This document shows positions 24,843 to 33,303 of a stretch of 38,816 nucleotides of DNA, in pieces. The notes under the pieces are model-generated. The model was not told where the DNA came from. It was given only the letters and a program-made list of their open reading frames with translations, and did not search any database. The stretch covers positions 1 to 38,816 of the forward strand of contig NZ_SOGJ01000018.1 of the NCBI RefSeq assembly GCF_004402375.1, written 5' to 3'. Source of the stretch: Cryobacterium breve (GTDB taxonomy: Bacteria > Actinomycetota > Actinomycetes > Actinomycetales > Microbacteriaceae). A program made the position numbers and the translations under genes. The number at the start of each line of letters is the position of its first letter. The first letter of the stretch is position 1.

Positions 24843-25355
24843 ATGTGGGACACACCAGCAGTTGAATACGTGAATGATTGGGCCGGCCAGGATTGGGTCT
24901 TTGCGATCGTCGCCGCTGTTATCGCGGCCGCGGCGATCTTCTTCACCCCGGCCGCCGTCCGGTTCGGGAGCGAAGCGGTCAGTTGGGTGGGTAAGGCCGT
25001 CGCCGTCGTCGTTGTCGTCGTGGCGCTTGTGGGCCTGTTCGTGCTGTACGGACTGCCAGGAACGATGATGCGCCATATCCCGGACCATGGAAATGTGGGT
25101 TGGGTCGTGGGGGGTTTCGCGGTTCTTTCCGTCGCGTTGGGTATCGGCGGGGCGGTGTTCTATAGCCGGGTCCCGGGCCCCGCCTTCATACCCTTCATTC
25201 CCGCCCTGGTTGTTGCCGGCGGCGTCATCGTCGGCGGGCTCGCGGATGCGCTGTCCCGCTTCTCCTCGTCGTTCCCTGTGAGCGAGTTGGGCGGGCTCGC
25301 CATGATCGTGGCCGTGGCCTTCGTGCTGTTTAACGCACGCAGCGGGCGGCGGTAG
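24843..25355 (+). CDS. Polytopic membrane protein of the transfer operon
   Basis: This 170-residue protein starts at ATG 24843 (MWDTPAVEYVNDWAGQDW), with AAAGGA upstream. A longer upstream extension overlaps the DUF4913 gene and is not used. It has about five hydrophobic segments (WVFAIVAAVIAAAAIFF; AVAVVVVVVALVGLFVLYG; VVGGFAVLSVALGIGGAVF; FIPALVVAGGVIVGGLA; LGGLAMIVAVAFVLFN). It is the last gene of the operon and is followed by a strong hairpin. The family was not recognised. It may be an accessory channel or entry-exclusion protein. Confidence 0.65.
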   Translation: MWDTPAVEYVNDWAGQDWVFAIVAAVIAAAAIFFTPAAVRFGSEAVSWVGKAVAVVVVVVALVGLFVLYGLPGTMMRHIPDHGNVGWVVGGFAVLSVALGIGGAVFYSRVPGPAFIPFIPALVVAGGVIVGGLADALSRFSSSFPVSELGGLAMIVAVAFVLFNARSGRR

Positions 25356-25378
25356 CGGCCTCCTCTACCAACACAAAA

Positions 25379-25407
25379 GGGCCCCCGACACATCGTGTCG
25401 AGGGCCC
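25379..25407 (+). terminator. Terminator of the transfer operon
   Basis: GGGCCCCCGACAC, loop ATC, GTGTCGAGGGCCC form a 13-bp stem with one mismatch, preceded by AAAA and followed by ATTT. It lies 24 bp after the last transfer gene, where an operon terminator is expected. Confidence 0.75.
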
Positions 25408-25446
25408 ATTTCGATGGGCGCCGCTGGCGTCCTAACGCTCTCGGCC

Positions 25447-25681
25447 ATCTCGGCTGGGTCGTGGAGCACGCCTTCAGACCGACCAAGACGTGCACGACCT
25501 CGGCGCGGTGTCGTCTTGGTGGATCAACGACTGGGACCGGCACGCCGCGGTTCTTTTCGATCCCCAGAACGGCCCATTCCGGTTCTGCGATCGCAACCAC
25601 GGCCACCTCTCCGAAGCCAAGAACACCGGGCCGGTAGTGCCACTGGCAATTCCTCCGGCTGGATAGGACTTACCCGCGTAG
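25447..25681 (+). pseudogene. Internally deleted duplicate of the DUF4913 gene
   Basis: The segment begins with LGWVVEHA, matching the start of the DUF4913 domain at 24325-24798, then changes frame. It continues from DLGAVSSWWINDWDRHA through GPFRFCDRN and GHLSEAKNTGP to IPPAG. The middle portion corresponding to RFYWCAQWYEHKEVVARLF is missing. The intact gene has Trp in PPAEWQLPA; this copy has TAG at that codon (25664-25666), followed by DLPA and a second TAG. Similarity thus continues past the first stop. This is a partial tandem duplication that decayed by deletion, frameshift and nonsense mutation. Confidence 0.75.
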
Positions 25682-25790
25682 TTAGCGAGCCACATGGCCG
25701 TTAGTGCATGCGGGGCGACGCGCCGACTAAAATCAGCCTGGAGGCCCGGCTCAAACAAGCCGACCGTAGTGACCTAGCTGCAACTCACTC

Positions 25791-26594
25791 TCAATTTGAG
25801 CATATAGAGCTTCGGAGTCCGGTGTCCGTTCCCGAACTTGAAGCTTGGCGGAACGCGAGGAACCAGTTAGCGCTGAGTGAGTATGCAATACCGATGCTCC
25901 GCTGCGTCCCGTTCCCGTAGCTATTCCAGGCGCCCGTCGAAAACGGTGTTGACGTATTGCACGCCGGAGATTGAACGCTCGCTGTTCCGAGTTGGAGGCG
26001 TCCGTACATGGTCGTCCCACCCCACGTGTAAGTTCCGTCCTGGCGACCCGATCCAACGCTAAGACAATGACTTCCACCGGCAATTACAACAGGGCAGTTT
26101 GCTCCCCGGAGCTGAATCGGTTGATCGCCACTAGATCTTTGGGTGGCAGTCTCGTTCACAACGGTTGCCAAGGAAACGGTGGGTATGAAGTCGGGATCCG
26201 CACACACGGACCCGAATTCAGCGCTTGGAAAGGGAACCCCGGATTCATCAGGCGCAGGATTCATTCGGATGTCCACAGGTCCATCTAGCGAACAATTCCA
26301 CTGCGCGAGCCCAGCGTCCCAGGGGAATCCCTTCCAGAATTCATAGGTGTCCACGCTGTACTGATTGGCAAGGTCTTGCTTCGATACGGCGGACCGCAGA
26401 CCGACAACGGTGTCGAACGACGGGGCTAGCGGTTCTGGGTGGATATCCAGATAGTCACGGACTTGCCTCACGGCAGAAAGTGCGGAGCTGTCATCCTCCA
26501 CCACCACATTTGCCTGAGCCGACATAGGTATTACAAGGCCGCCAAAGCAGGCAACCACGACTCCAACGGCAAAAAGATAGGTCCTGCTTCTCAT
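25791..26594 (-). CDS. Secreted hypothetical protein
   Basis: This 267-residue protein starts at ATG 26594 (MRSRTYLFAVGVVVACFGGL), with GGGGGG 6 bases upstream. A Sec-type signal peptide ends around SAQANVV. The mature part has a helical segment (ALSAVRQVRDYLDI), then four to six cysteines (WNCSLDG, SVCADP, ANCPVV, HCLSV, PACNTS, SSICSN). It ends in a region rich in Ser, Gly and aromatics (DGTYTWGGTTMYGRLQLGT). No family was recognised. It is divergent from another secreted protein, so the two probably share a regulatory region at 26595-26753. The C-terminus resembles a small beta-rich binding domain. Confidence 0.7.
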   Translation of the reverse strand: MRSRTYLFAVGVVVACFGGLVIPMSAQANVVVEDDSSALSAVRQVRDYLDIHPEPLAPSFDTVVGLRSAVSKQDLANQYSVDTYEFWKGFPWDAGLAQWNCSLDGPVDIRMNPAPDESGVPFPSAEFGSVCADPDFIPTVSLATVVNETATQRSSGDQPIQLRGANCPVVIAGGSHCLSVGSGRQDGTYTWGGTTMYGRLQLGTASVQSPACNTSTPFSTGAWNSYGNGTQRSIGIAYSLSANWFLAFRQASSSGTDTGLRSSICSN

Positions 26595-26753
26595 TTCGTT
26601 CCCCCCCAATTTGGAATGCAGTATCGCATCACGCCCGAATCGTCCCATCGTTACCCCGCGGCGTCAAGCAATTTTGTCCCATTGACCTCTCTCGAAGCCG
26701 CCCCCTAGGCTGACAGAAATCTCAGTATCAGCTGGGTGAAAATTGGGGGGACC

Positions 26754-27896
26754 ATGAGAATAAATAGAATGCTGTCAGGCGCGCTTTGCGCAGTCGCTGC
26801 CGTCCTTGTATCGCAGATAGTAGTGTCACCAGCAACGGCCAGCGAGCTGGATATTCTTGATCCGCAGGCCCTGGTGCAGTCTCTTGCGCCTGAGGTCTTG
26901 GATTCCAGTACGCAGGAATATTCGCACGTGGACGTCATTTCTGGTGCTCCAGACGCGAAATCGCGATCCCTAGTCTCATCGAGCAGTGTTGTTCTCGATG
27001 ACATCGAGGTGAGTTTGGAAGGCCAATCCGGCTCGGCGATGGGAACGACCATCTCCGTGGACTACGCCACAGGCACTTCGGCTGAGACTGAAGATTTCAC
27101 CATTCTCAATACGAGCCACGAGAACGTCGCGGCCTATGTGCAACCCAACGACACCGGTGTGCGTTTTCTAACCGCCATCGCGGACTCCTCCGCACCGACC
27201 TCGTATTCATACACTTTTGACGTGCCTGAAGGTTCGTTCCTTACCGACAATCACCACGGGTATTTTCTGCGAGGGCCGGATGGTGGAACGCTAGGTGCCC
27301 TGGGTTACGCATGGGCAGTCGACGCGGCAGGAAACAGCGTTCCTACCTCATACGAATGGAGCGGCACGACCCTCACGCAGATCGTGGATTTGACCGCGCC
27401 CGGGCTTAAATTTCCAGTCTTGGCCGACCCCAGCTGGACGTACGCGCACACCTACAAACTCGAACACACCACTGTCCCAGAGGTCCGCGCTCTTCTGATG
27501 GACTGCTTCGGTTGCCACTTCCCCGTCGAGGGCGCTCCACGCAACTTCCCCTCCTCGGGACAGTTTCTTCCTTTAGTCGTGAGACCGATGGACGGTGGCA
27601 CTGCGTTTAATCACAACTGTTACATGGACGCCACCTACTACCAGAACTACGGTGGCGGGAACGCATACTTTGGCTACGACTTTTTCGCCGCACCGGGACA
27701 CGTAGACGGCATTGGTTCAGCCATTTACTTCGATTTCAACCCGATGTGGGACCAAGCAACGCCCAACACCAAATACGGCCAATTGGTCGTAACCGGGTGG
27801 GTAGTGAATAGCAACCCAATGGGCATGCCGCAGGCCTTCATCAAAAACATGACCTGGTGGAATTGGCTCCATCTAGCGCAGAGCGTGAACGTCTAG
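26754..27896 (+). CDS. Secreted hypothetical protein
   Basis: This protein of about 380 residues starts at ATG 26754 (MRINRMLSGALCAVAAVLVS), with GGGGGGACC just upstream. The signal peptide probably ends at ATASE. The middle third is beta-rich, with YSYTFDVPEGSFLTDNHHGY and ADPSWTYAHTYKL. The C-terminal part has paired cysteines and aromatics (MDCFGCHFPVEGAPRNFP; FNHNCYMDATYYQNYGGG) and GHVDGIGSAIYFDFN. I recognise the style of an actinobacterial secreted family but cannot name it. It might be a surface or toxin-like effector. A terminator follows at 27936. Confidence 0.7.
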   Translation: MRINRMLSGALCAVAAVLVSQIVVSPATASELDILDPQALVQSLAPEVLDSSTQEYSHVDVISGAPDAKSRSLVSSSSVVLDDIEVSLEGQSGSAMGTTISVDYATGTSAETEDFTILNTSHENVAAYVQPNDTGVRFLTAIADSSAPTSYSYTFDVPEGSFLTDNHHGYFLRGPDGGTLGALGYAWAVDAAGNSVPTSYEWSGTTLTQIVDLTAPGLKFPVLADPSWTYAHTYKLEHTTVPEVRALLMDCFGCHFPVEGAPRNFPSSGQFLPLVVRPMDGGTAFNHNCYMDATYYQNYGGGNAYFGYDFFAAPGHVDGIGSAIYFDFNPMWDQATPNTKYGQLVVTGWVVNSNPMGMPQAFIKNMTWWNWLHLAQSVNV

Positions 27897-27935
27897 GAAA
27901 AGTGGAAGCGCATAGTTGAGCGCTGATCCAACCAG

Positions 27936-27985
27936 GATGGCCCGGTCTAGATGTCCACTCGGTGGATTTCCCAGGCCGGGCCATC
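27936..27985. terminator. Bidirectional terminator between convergent genes
   Basis: GATGGCCCGG at 27936-27945 pairs perfectly with CCGGGCCATC at 27976-27985. A small inner hairpin (CCAC-TCG-GTGG) sits in the loop, and TTTG follows. It separates the secreted-protein gene from the convergent membrane-protein gene. Confidence 0.7.
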
Positions 27986-28010
27986 TTTGTGAGCGAACAA
28001 CACTTGTCTA

Positions 28011-28463
28011 CTAAGCGCCTCGGTGTTTCTTCGCCCTGAAAACCATTAGTGCGAATGCCGACGTGAATATAACCGCAAGCCAAAGAAGGGCTGCCTGGAA
28101 ACCGCCAGTACCGTTTTGGCCTATGTAAACAAAGAGTCCGATCGCCGGAACAACTGCACCGGCTGCAGCTACAGCTCCCTGAACAAACCGCGATCGCCTC
28201 AATCGCCAATCAACGATTAAGAGGGCTAACGCAGCACCAACACTTGACACGAACCCAAATAAGATCCCCCCAAAAACGCAGAACATGACGGAGACCATGA
28301 GGGTTTGCTGGTAGCCGTTTGTGGAGAACAGGTCATGAAGGACATAGCTGCCAATCGCGATTACTGCTCCAGCAACAGGCCCAAGGGCGATGCCCATTGA
28401 GAAAGTGCCAGCTACCGCGCCTGGCTTGCAGCGCGCGTGGGGCAACGATTCGTGAACTGTCAT
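28011..28463 (-). CDS. Four-helix membrane protein
   Basis: This 150-residue protein starts at ATG 28463 (MTVHESLPHARCKPG). A GTG at 28484 would add seven residues, and neither start has a good ribosome site. Hydrophobic segments are ALGPVAGAVIAIGSYVL, LMVSVMFCVFGGILFGFVS, VQGAVAAAGAVVPAIGLFVY and AALLWLAVIFTSAFALMVF. A basic loop, DWRLRRSRF, lies between the second and third. No family was recognised. Its convergent position next to two secreted proteins would fit an immunity or self-protection role, but this is only inference. Confidence 0.6.
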   Translation of the reverse strand: MTVHESLPHARCKPGAVAGTFSMGIALGPVAGAVIAIGSYVLHDLFSTNGYQQTLMVSVMFCVFGGILFGFVSSVGAALALLIVDWRLRRSRFVQGAVAAAGAVVPAIGLFVYIGQNGTGGFQAALLWLAVIFTSAFALMVFRAKKHRGA

Positions 28464-28574
28464 AGTGACACCATTGCATGGCACCCCTACCTGGCGCCAG
28501 AATCTGCTCTACTGGAGAGTCTTGCGTTCCTCTCTTGGCGTTCTGCACGTGCCTTTCCTAAGCCGCTAGCCCGA

Positions 28575-31500
28575 TTAGCGCTCGCGGCCGTCGTCGCGGG
28601 TGCGGTCGCTCTCAGTCCGGTTGCGTTCGTCCTTGCGCTTGTCGCCGGCTTCGCGGGGCTTGACGTTTAGGCCGGCACGGCGCAGCTGCTCCCGCTGCAG
28701 CTCGGCCTTGCGGGCGAACTGGGCGCGGAGGGCCTCAGTCGTCGTCTGCTGCGTCTTGGCCGGGCGTGTGCCTGTTGGTGCGCTGACGCTCTCACGGGCG
28801 CGCTGCGTGGCTATGGCGGCTGCTGCAGCGGCGCGCTGCCGGTCGTCTTCGGTGGCTGCGGGACGTGAGCTGAGAACCTGCGATTTGTGCATGGCCGTGA
28901 CCCGTTCGGCCAGGTCGGCGCCCACGGGGCGCTGCCGGTAGTCCGCTGGTACTGCAGCGGTTTCCTGGGGGTCGATGCGGTACTGGGTGCGGAACACGTC
29001 AACCTCGGCGGCAAGTTCCGTCCACTGCTGCCGGCGGTCGGTGTCGGCGGGAACCTCGCCCAGCTCGCTTGCCCACTCGGGCTGTTCGGCCGCGATTGTC
29101 GCGCCGCGCTCCTCGAGGCGGGTGTGTAGGTAGTCGTAGCGTTCGGCCAGGTGTTCGCGCCACTCGGGGGCGGTGTGTTCGGAGTCAATCGCGCGACGGT
29201 CTGCGATCCATTCCGGCACCGCGGCCGCCGGCTTGTCATGGTCGGCCGGCACGGTGGCCAGGTGGCGGTCTGTGTTGTCGCTGATCCGGGAGGCCAGCAC
29301 GGCGGCCTGGTCTTGGGCGTTGGCCATATCGCGTTGCGTCCACGCCTGGCGGATGGTGTCGGTGGGGTCCATGCCGGCGGCCTCGGAGTGGCGTAGCGCG
29401 GCCTCGACCGCGCCCCAGCTCTCATGCTCGCGCAGCGTGGTTGCCAGGTCTTCGCCAAGTCCCTGGTTAGCGATCTTCGCGAAGCGCAGCACGTCGGCGC
29501 GTTCGTGCACGTCGCCGTACTGGTCGATGAGGGTCACCAGGTCATCTACCCGGGCCTGTTCGGCGCGGATGGTCTCGGTGGCCGAGAGCATGCCGTCAGC
29601 GTTGCCGGCGATCTGGTCGAGTACGTCGCTGACCGGCTGGGCGTCGGCGGTCTCGACGTACAGGTGGTTTTCGTGCTTGCCGCGGGTCAGGCCGACGTAG
29701 GCGAGTTCCCGGCTGGTGCTGCTGTCTGCCAGGACGTGGGCGGTGTCGGCGGTCATGCCCTGGGCGCGGTGGATGGTGGACGCGTAGCCCAGTTCAACCG
29801 CTCCGGTCACATACTCCTTCGGCAGGGTGATCGTGCCCCCGGTGCCCTGGTTGCTGACGGTGAGCGTTCCGTCTGGGTGTGCTTTCTCCACCGTCCACAG
29901 GTCGCCGTTTTTGACGATGTCGCGGCCGCCGCTGACCTTCAAGTGTGAGTTGTTCACGCGGGTCACAACGGTGTCGCCCTCGTACGCGGCCAGGCCGTCC
30001 CGCAGCGGCGCTGACTGCTTGCCCTTGACGATTCCCTCACTCATGCGGAACGCCTGAGCGCGGGCGTTCAGCTCGGCCACGGTGTTGTTCTGCTGTGCGA
30101 GCATCACCGAGTGCAGGCCGGCCGTGGTGTCCGACTGCCAGGCAGAGAACACTTCGCCGCTCATCCTGTCCACGCTGCCGCCGGCAACGCGATCGTTCTT
30201 GACGTACCAAGCGAACGGGTCGCCCGTCGTCGCGGGGTCGCGCAGAAGCTTCGTGGCCTCGGCTTCGTCGTTGTTGGAGAACCGGTGTAGCTGGTCGAGC
30301 TTGACTGATCCAACTTCGTTTTCGAGCAGGCGCAGCGCGCCGCCGGCCTCGACGGCCGAGAGTTGGCGGTCGTCACCGATGAGGCGGACGTGTGCGCCGT
30401 GTAATTCGGCAATGCGGGTGACCTTGGCCAGGTTGGTGGTGCCGGCCATGCCTGCCTCATCCACCACGATTACGTCGCCCGGGTTCAGGTCCAAACCCTC
30501 GATGCGTTCCGTGCGCTGCAGCAGCTCGGCCAGGCTGCCTTTCTGGAAAGTGAATGAGTGAATCGTCTTGGCATCGATCTCAATTGCGTCTTTCATCACC
30601 GCGGCCGCGGTGGCGGACGGGGCCAGGCCAATCACCTTTCCGCCCTGCGCTTCGACGGCTCGGGCCGCTACGCGCAGCGCCGTTGTCTTACCCGTGCCGG
30701 CAGGGCCAGAGCCCACGACAAGGCGTGTGCTGCTGGTGGCGAATACCCGGGCAAGCTCGCGCTGGCCGGCGTCGAGGTGCTGGCCCTCCTTCGCGGCGAT
30801 CTGGTCGAACACGTCGCGGGATACGGGCGAGGCGGTGCGCGTGCGCGCGGCGTCCAGCATCGTGTCCTCGGCGGCCAGGATGCTTCGAGAGGTGAGGAGC
30901 TGGCGGCCCTTGTGTTCGTAGATGCTGGTGCCGTCACGACGGGTAAGGGGCTGGAAGGCGCCGTGCGGTGCCGGCGGTGTGACGGTAATGGAATCGGTGT
31001 TGAGGGCGTGCCGGGTGACCTGCTCGACCGTGCCCTCAACGGTGTTGCCGGAGCTGCGCTGCGCCTGGATATAGCGGCGAGTTTCGGCCTCTATCGTGTG
31101 CGGCCCCCACACTGCGTGATGCTCAGACACGGTCTCGACAACCTGGGCTGCAGCCTGCGCCAAGGTGATGTTTTGGGCCGGAGCTTTGGGGGTGCCGCCG
31201 TCCCGTGCGTGGGACTGGGCGTTCTCCAAAATCCCGCCCACAGCGCGGTCGCCAACCAGCGTTGCGGCCTGTGCGCGCCACAACGGGCGCAGCGCCGACA
31301 GGGCGCGGGCGTGGAGCTTCTGCGGCCTGGTGTCGAGCGTGGCCTGCTGTGCCAGGGCAATGCGGGCCTTAGCGTCGGGGGTGCGCCCGTGGGTCTCTCG
31401 GTAGTCGGATTCGAGCTTGACCATGGCCTCTTTGATCCCGGCCGACCTGGTCGAAAAACCGGCGGTGAGGCGTGCGTCAATGCCGGCGATTTCGACCACA

Positions 31501-32477
31501 GGGCGCTTGCCCGGGGTGACCTCGCGCAGCTCGGTTGCCAGCTCTAGCCGGTCGGTAACCCGGTCCATAACGCGTTGATTGTAGAACTCGGATGCGGCGA
31601 CACCCTGGCGGTGCAGCAGCTTGGAATCGATGGTGCGCCACTTCCCGTCTACGCCCTTGACCTTGTTCGCGACCACTAGGTGGTCGTGCAACTGCGGGTC
31701 ACCGTTGCGGGAGTCGTAGTGGCGGAACCTGGTTGCAATCAGCCCGCCCTCTACGTCGATCTGTGCCACGCCGTTCGTGCCGGCGCGGGTGGCGATTGCC
31801 TCCCGTTCGAGGTAGCCGATGGTGTCGCTGATCGCGGCCTCATGCTCCTCCTCGATCGCCTTCCGGGTCTCGTTGTCGCCCAGTCCCCAGAGCGTTGACA
31901 CGCTCTTGGCCGGCGAGAACACCAGGTCGAATCCGGCAACGGCCTGCTGTGTCGGGCGGGTGGCCGCGGTGATGAATCGGCCCAACTCTTCCTTGTCGGC
32001 CGGCTGCCGACCCTTGGCCGTTCGGAACGCCTGCGCACCCTCGCGGACGCGGATAACGCGGCGCTCTTCGGCGTTAGGTTCGCGGTGGTTGATCCGGGTG
32101 AAGTCGGTGTAACCGGTCTGGATCTGCTCGCGGAGGTCGGTGGTTCCCTGCTTGTACGAGTAGTACCCGCGGCCCAACTTAGCCAGCTCGATCGCCTCAT
32201 CAGCGGTCTTGCCTTCACCCTGGGCGGCGACAATGATCTGCTCTGCATCCGGGTGCAGCCCCTCACCAAAGAGGGCTTTCATCTGCTCCTCCGTGACGGT
32301 GCCTGAAACGCCCAGAGCGGCCAGTCCTGAGCCGACCCAGACCCCGGGAGGGTTGCCCTCGGCGGTGTAGTAGTCGCCCAGCTCTTGGCCGGCCTCGCGC
32401 TTCACATCACCGGTTGCGGTCTCGCTGGTGTAGTACGCATACCCGTCTCCCGCGGAGAGGATATGCATGGTCATCAT
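28575..32477 (-). CDS. MobF relaxase fused to a TraI/RecD-like helicase
   Basis: This protein of 1300 residues nicks plasmid DNA at oriT, stays attached to the 5' end and unwinds the strand for export. The N-terminal TrwC relaxase domain has catalytic tyrosines in DGYAYYTSE (residues 13, 15 and 16), FDLVFSPAKSVSTLWGL and the metal-binding pair in QLHDHLVVANK near residue 264. The helicase part has Walker A GPAGTGKTTA near residue 590, VIVVDEAGMAG near 672, and late motifs GYASTIHRAQGMTA and AYVGLTRGKHENHLYV. The tail is helical and very basic at the end. The start at 32477 follows GGTAGG; nearby in-frame ATGs at 32474 and 32468 are alternatives. Confidence 0.95.
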   Translation of the reverse strand: MMTMHILSAGDGYAYYTSETATGDVKREAGQELGDYYTAEGNPPGVWVGSGLAALGVSGTVTEEQMKALFGEGLHPDAEQIIVAAQGEGKTADEAIELAKLGRGYYSYKQGTTDLREQIQTGYTDFTRINHREPNAEERRVIRVREGAQAFRTAKGRQPADKEELGRFITAATRPTQQAVAGFDLVFSPAKSVSTLWGLGDNETRKAIEEEHEAAISDTIGYLEREAIATRAGTNGVAQIDVEGGLIATRFRHYDSRNGDPQLHDHLVVANKVKGVDGKWRTIDSKLLHRQGVAASEFYNQRVMDRVTDRLELATELREVTPGKRPVVEIAGIDARLTAGFSTRSAGIKEAMVKLESDYRETHGRTPDAKARIALAQQATLDTRPQKLHARALSALRPLWRAQAATLVGDRAVGGILENAQSHARDGGTPKAPAQNITLAQAAAQVVETVSEHHAVWGPHTIEAETRRYIQAQRSSGNTVEGTVEQVTRHALNTDSITVTPPAPHGAFQPLTRRDGTSIYEHKGRQLLTSRSILAAEDTMLDAARTRTASPVSRDVFDQIAAKEGQHLDAGQRELARVFATSSTRLVVGSGPAGTGKTTALRVAARAVEAQGGKVIGLAPSATAAAVMKDAIEIDAKTIHSFTFQKGSLAELLQRTERIEGLDLNPGDVIVVDEAGMAGTTNLAKVTRIAELHGAHVRLIGDDRQLSAVEAGGALRLLENEVGSVKLDQLHRFSNNDEAEATKLLRDPATTGDPFAWYVKNDRVAGGSVDRMSGEVFSAWQSDTTAGLHSVMLAQQNNTVAELNARAQAFRMSEGIVKGKQSAPLRDGLAAYEGDTVVTRVNNSHLKVSGGRDIVKNGDLWTVEKAHPDGTLTVSNQGTGGTITLPKEYVTGAVELGYASTIHRAQGMTADTAHVLADSSTSRELAYVGLTRGKHENHLYVETADAQPVSDVLDQIAGNADGMLSATETIRAEQARVDDLVTLIDQYGDVHERADVLRFAKIANQGLGEDLATTLREHESWGAVEAALRHSEAAGMDPTDTIRQAWTQRDMANAQDQAAVLASRISDNTDRHLATVPADHDKPAAAVPEWIADRRAIDSEHTAPEWREHLAERYDYLHTRLEERGATIAAEQPEWASELGEVPADTDRRQQWTELAAEVDVFRTQYRIDPQETAAVPADYRQRPVGADLAERVTAMHKSQVLSSRPAATEDDRQRAAAAAAIATQRARESVSAPTGTRPAKTQQTTTEALRAQFARKAELQREQLRRAGLNVKPREAGDKRKDERNRTESDRTRDDGRER

Positions 32478-32848
32478 GGGGTCAGCCTACCTCGTTGATT
32501 ACTAATGCCAGAGGTGTGACAGATTGATTGACGAAGAATGCGGATTGAGAGTGGCCAGGATCGCAAGATACTGCGTCTGTGCTTTGAGACCGCTGGGAGT
32601 GCACGGAGCCGACGAGGAACGAGGAAAGCGCAGTAAACGCGGTCGATAAGCGACAGGCGAGCCACTTTGCAAAACTGAACCACGACTACTGATTGGGACC
32701 ACTCCTCCGCTGCGCCGCTTGTGCGCCCGCGGGGCGTGCCTGTGACGGTGCCACCTGCAGGCCGGGACCATTCCCCTATCGGACGTGCTGCTTTCGCGCC
32801 CGCGGGGTGTGCCTGCATACTGGACACTGACCAACACAGGGGGATCAC
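32478..32848. other. Probable origin of transfer (oriT) region
   Basis: This 371-bp non-coding region lies between the divergent relaxase and accessory genes, where MobF plasmids usually carry oriT. Its most notable content is a long imperfect direct repeat (see the repeat entry at 32695-32815). The nick site could not be placed by eye. It also has to contain the promoters of both flanking genes. CATACT at 32816-32821 is a possible -10 for the plus-strand gene. Confidence 0.5.
32695..32815. repeat. Imperfect direct repeat of about 50 bp in the oriT region
   Basis: Unit 1 (32695-32742) and unit 2 (32764-32815) share GGGACCA-TCC, then GCTT, then GCGCCCGCGGGG-GTGCCTG, with a 4-bp length difference in the middle. 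Each unit holds a GC-rich near-palindrome (GCGCCC-GCG-GGGCG in unit 1). Likely roles are binding of relaxase or accessory proteins at oriT, or repression of the two divergent promoters. Confidence 0.6.
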
Positions 32849-33235
32849 ATGGCCGAAGTACGCAAGTCCGCAAAACTCACCGCCGCCCGTCAGCTCGCGC
32901 GCACCAACGCGGCGCAGTTCCGTGAGCGTGAGGACAAGCTAGAGTCCCTAGCCGTGGATTACTTCACCTACGTTGACCAGGTCGAAGAAGTCAACGCGCT
33001 GGCAGAGAAAGAAATCGTGCGTGTCCGTGCGCAAGCCGAACGGAACACCGCCGACCGGCGCGCTAGCGCAGCGGCAACCATTGTCGAGATGCAGTCCGCC
33101 GGGGCTTCCCGCGTGGAGGTCGCCGGGCGTCTGGGGATCGCGGCGCGCGACATAAAGCGGGCAGCGCCGATCTCTGCAGTTCCCGCGAAAGCCGGCACCG
33201 GGAATTCGGCTCCGGTCGAACATCGTATTGAGTAG
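32849..33235 (+). CDS. Relaxosome accessory-type protein
   Basis: This 128-residue charged, mostly helical protein has a basic N-terminus (MAEVRKSAKLTAARQLARTN), a long helix with coiled-coil character (VEEVNALAEKEIVRVRAQAE) and a C-terminal helix-turn-helix-like element (GASRVEVAGRLGIAARDIKR). It is divergent from the relaxase across the probable oriT. Small helical proteins in this position on actinobacterial MobF plasmids are thought to help the relaxase. DNA binding is inferred from the basic character and the HTH. The start is ATG 32849, following AGGGGG about 8 bases earlier. Confidence 0.65.
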   Translation: MAEVRKSAKLTAARQLARTNAAQFREREDKLESLAVDYFTYVDQVEEVNALAEKEIVRVRAQAERNTADRRASAAATIVEMQSAGASRVEVAGRLGIAARDIKRAAPISAVPAKAGTGNSAPVEHRIE

Positions 33236-33303
33236 GAAGGTGCGCCGGTCGGCCAGTAGGCGTTAGGTTCCGGGTTGGGTCTTTGGGCCGGTCTGGGTCT
33301 CGG

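Noticed and set aside
24534..25355. A longer form of the last transfer-operon membrane protein.
   Set aside because: The extension lies in another frame of the DUF4913 gene and is not membrane-like. ATG 24843 has its own ribosome site.
25708..25920. Plus-strand 70-residue frame after the DUF4913 duplicate.
   Set aside because: It overlaps the 3' end of the well-supported minus-strand secreted gene and has no ribosome site.
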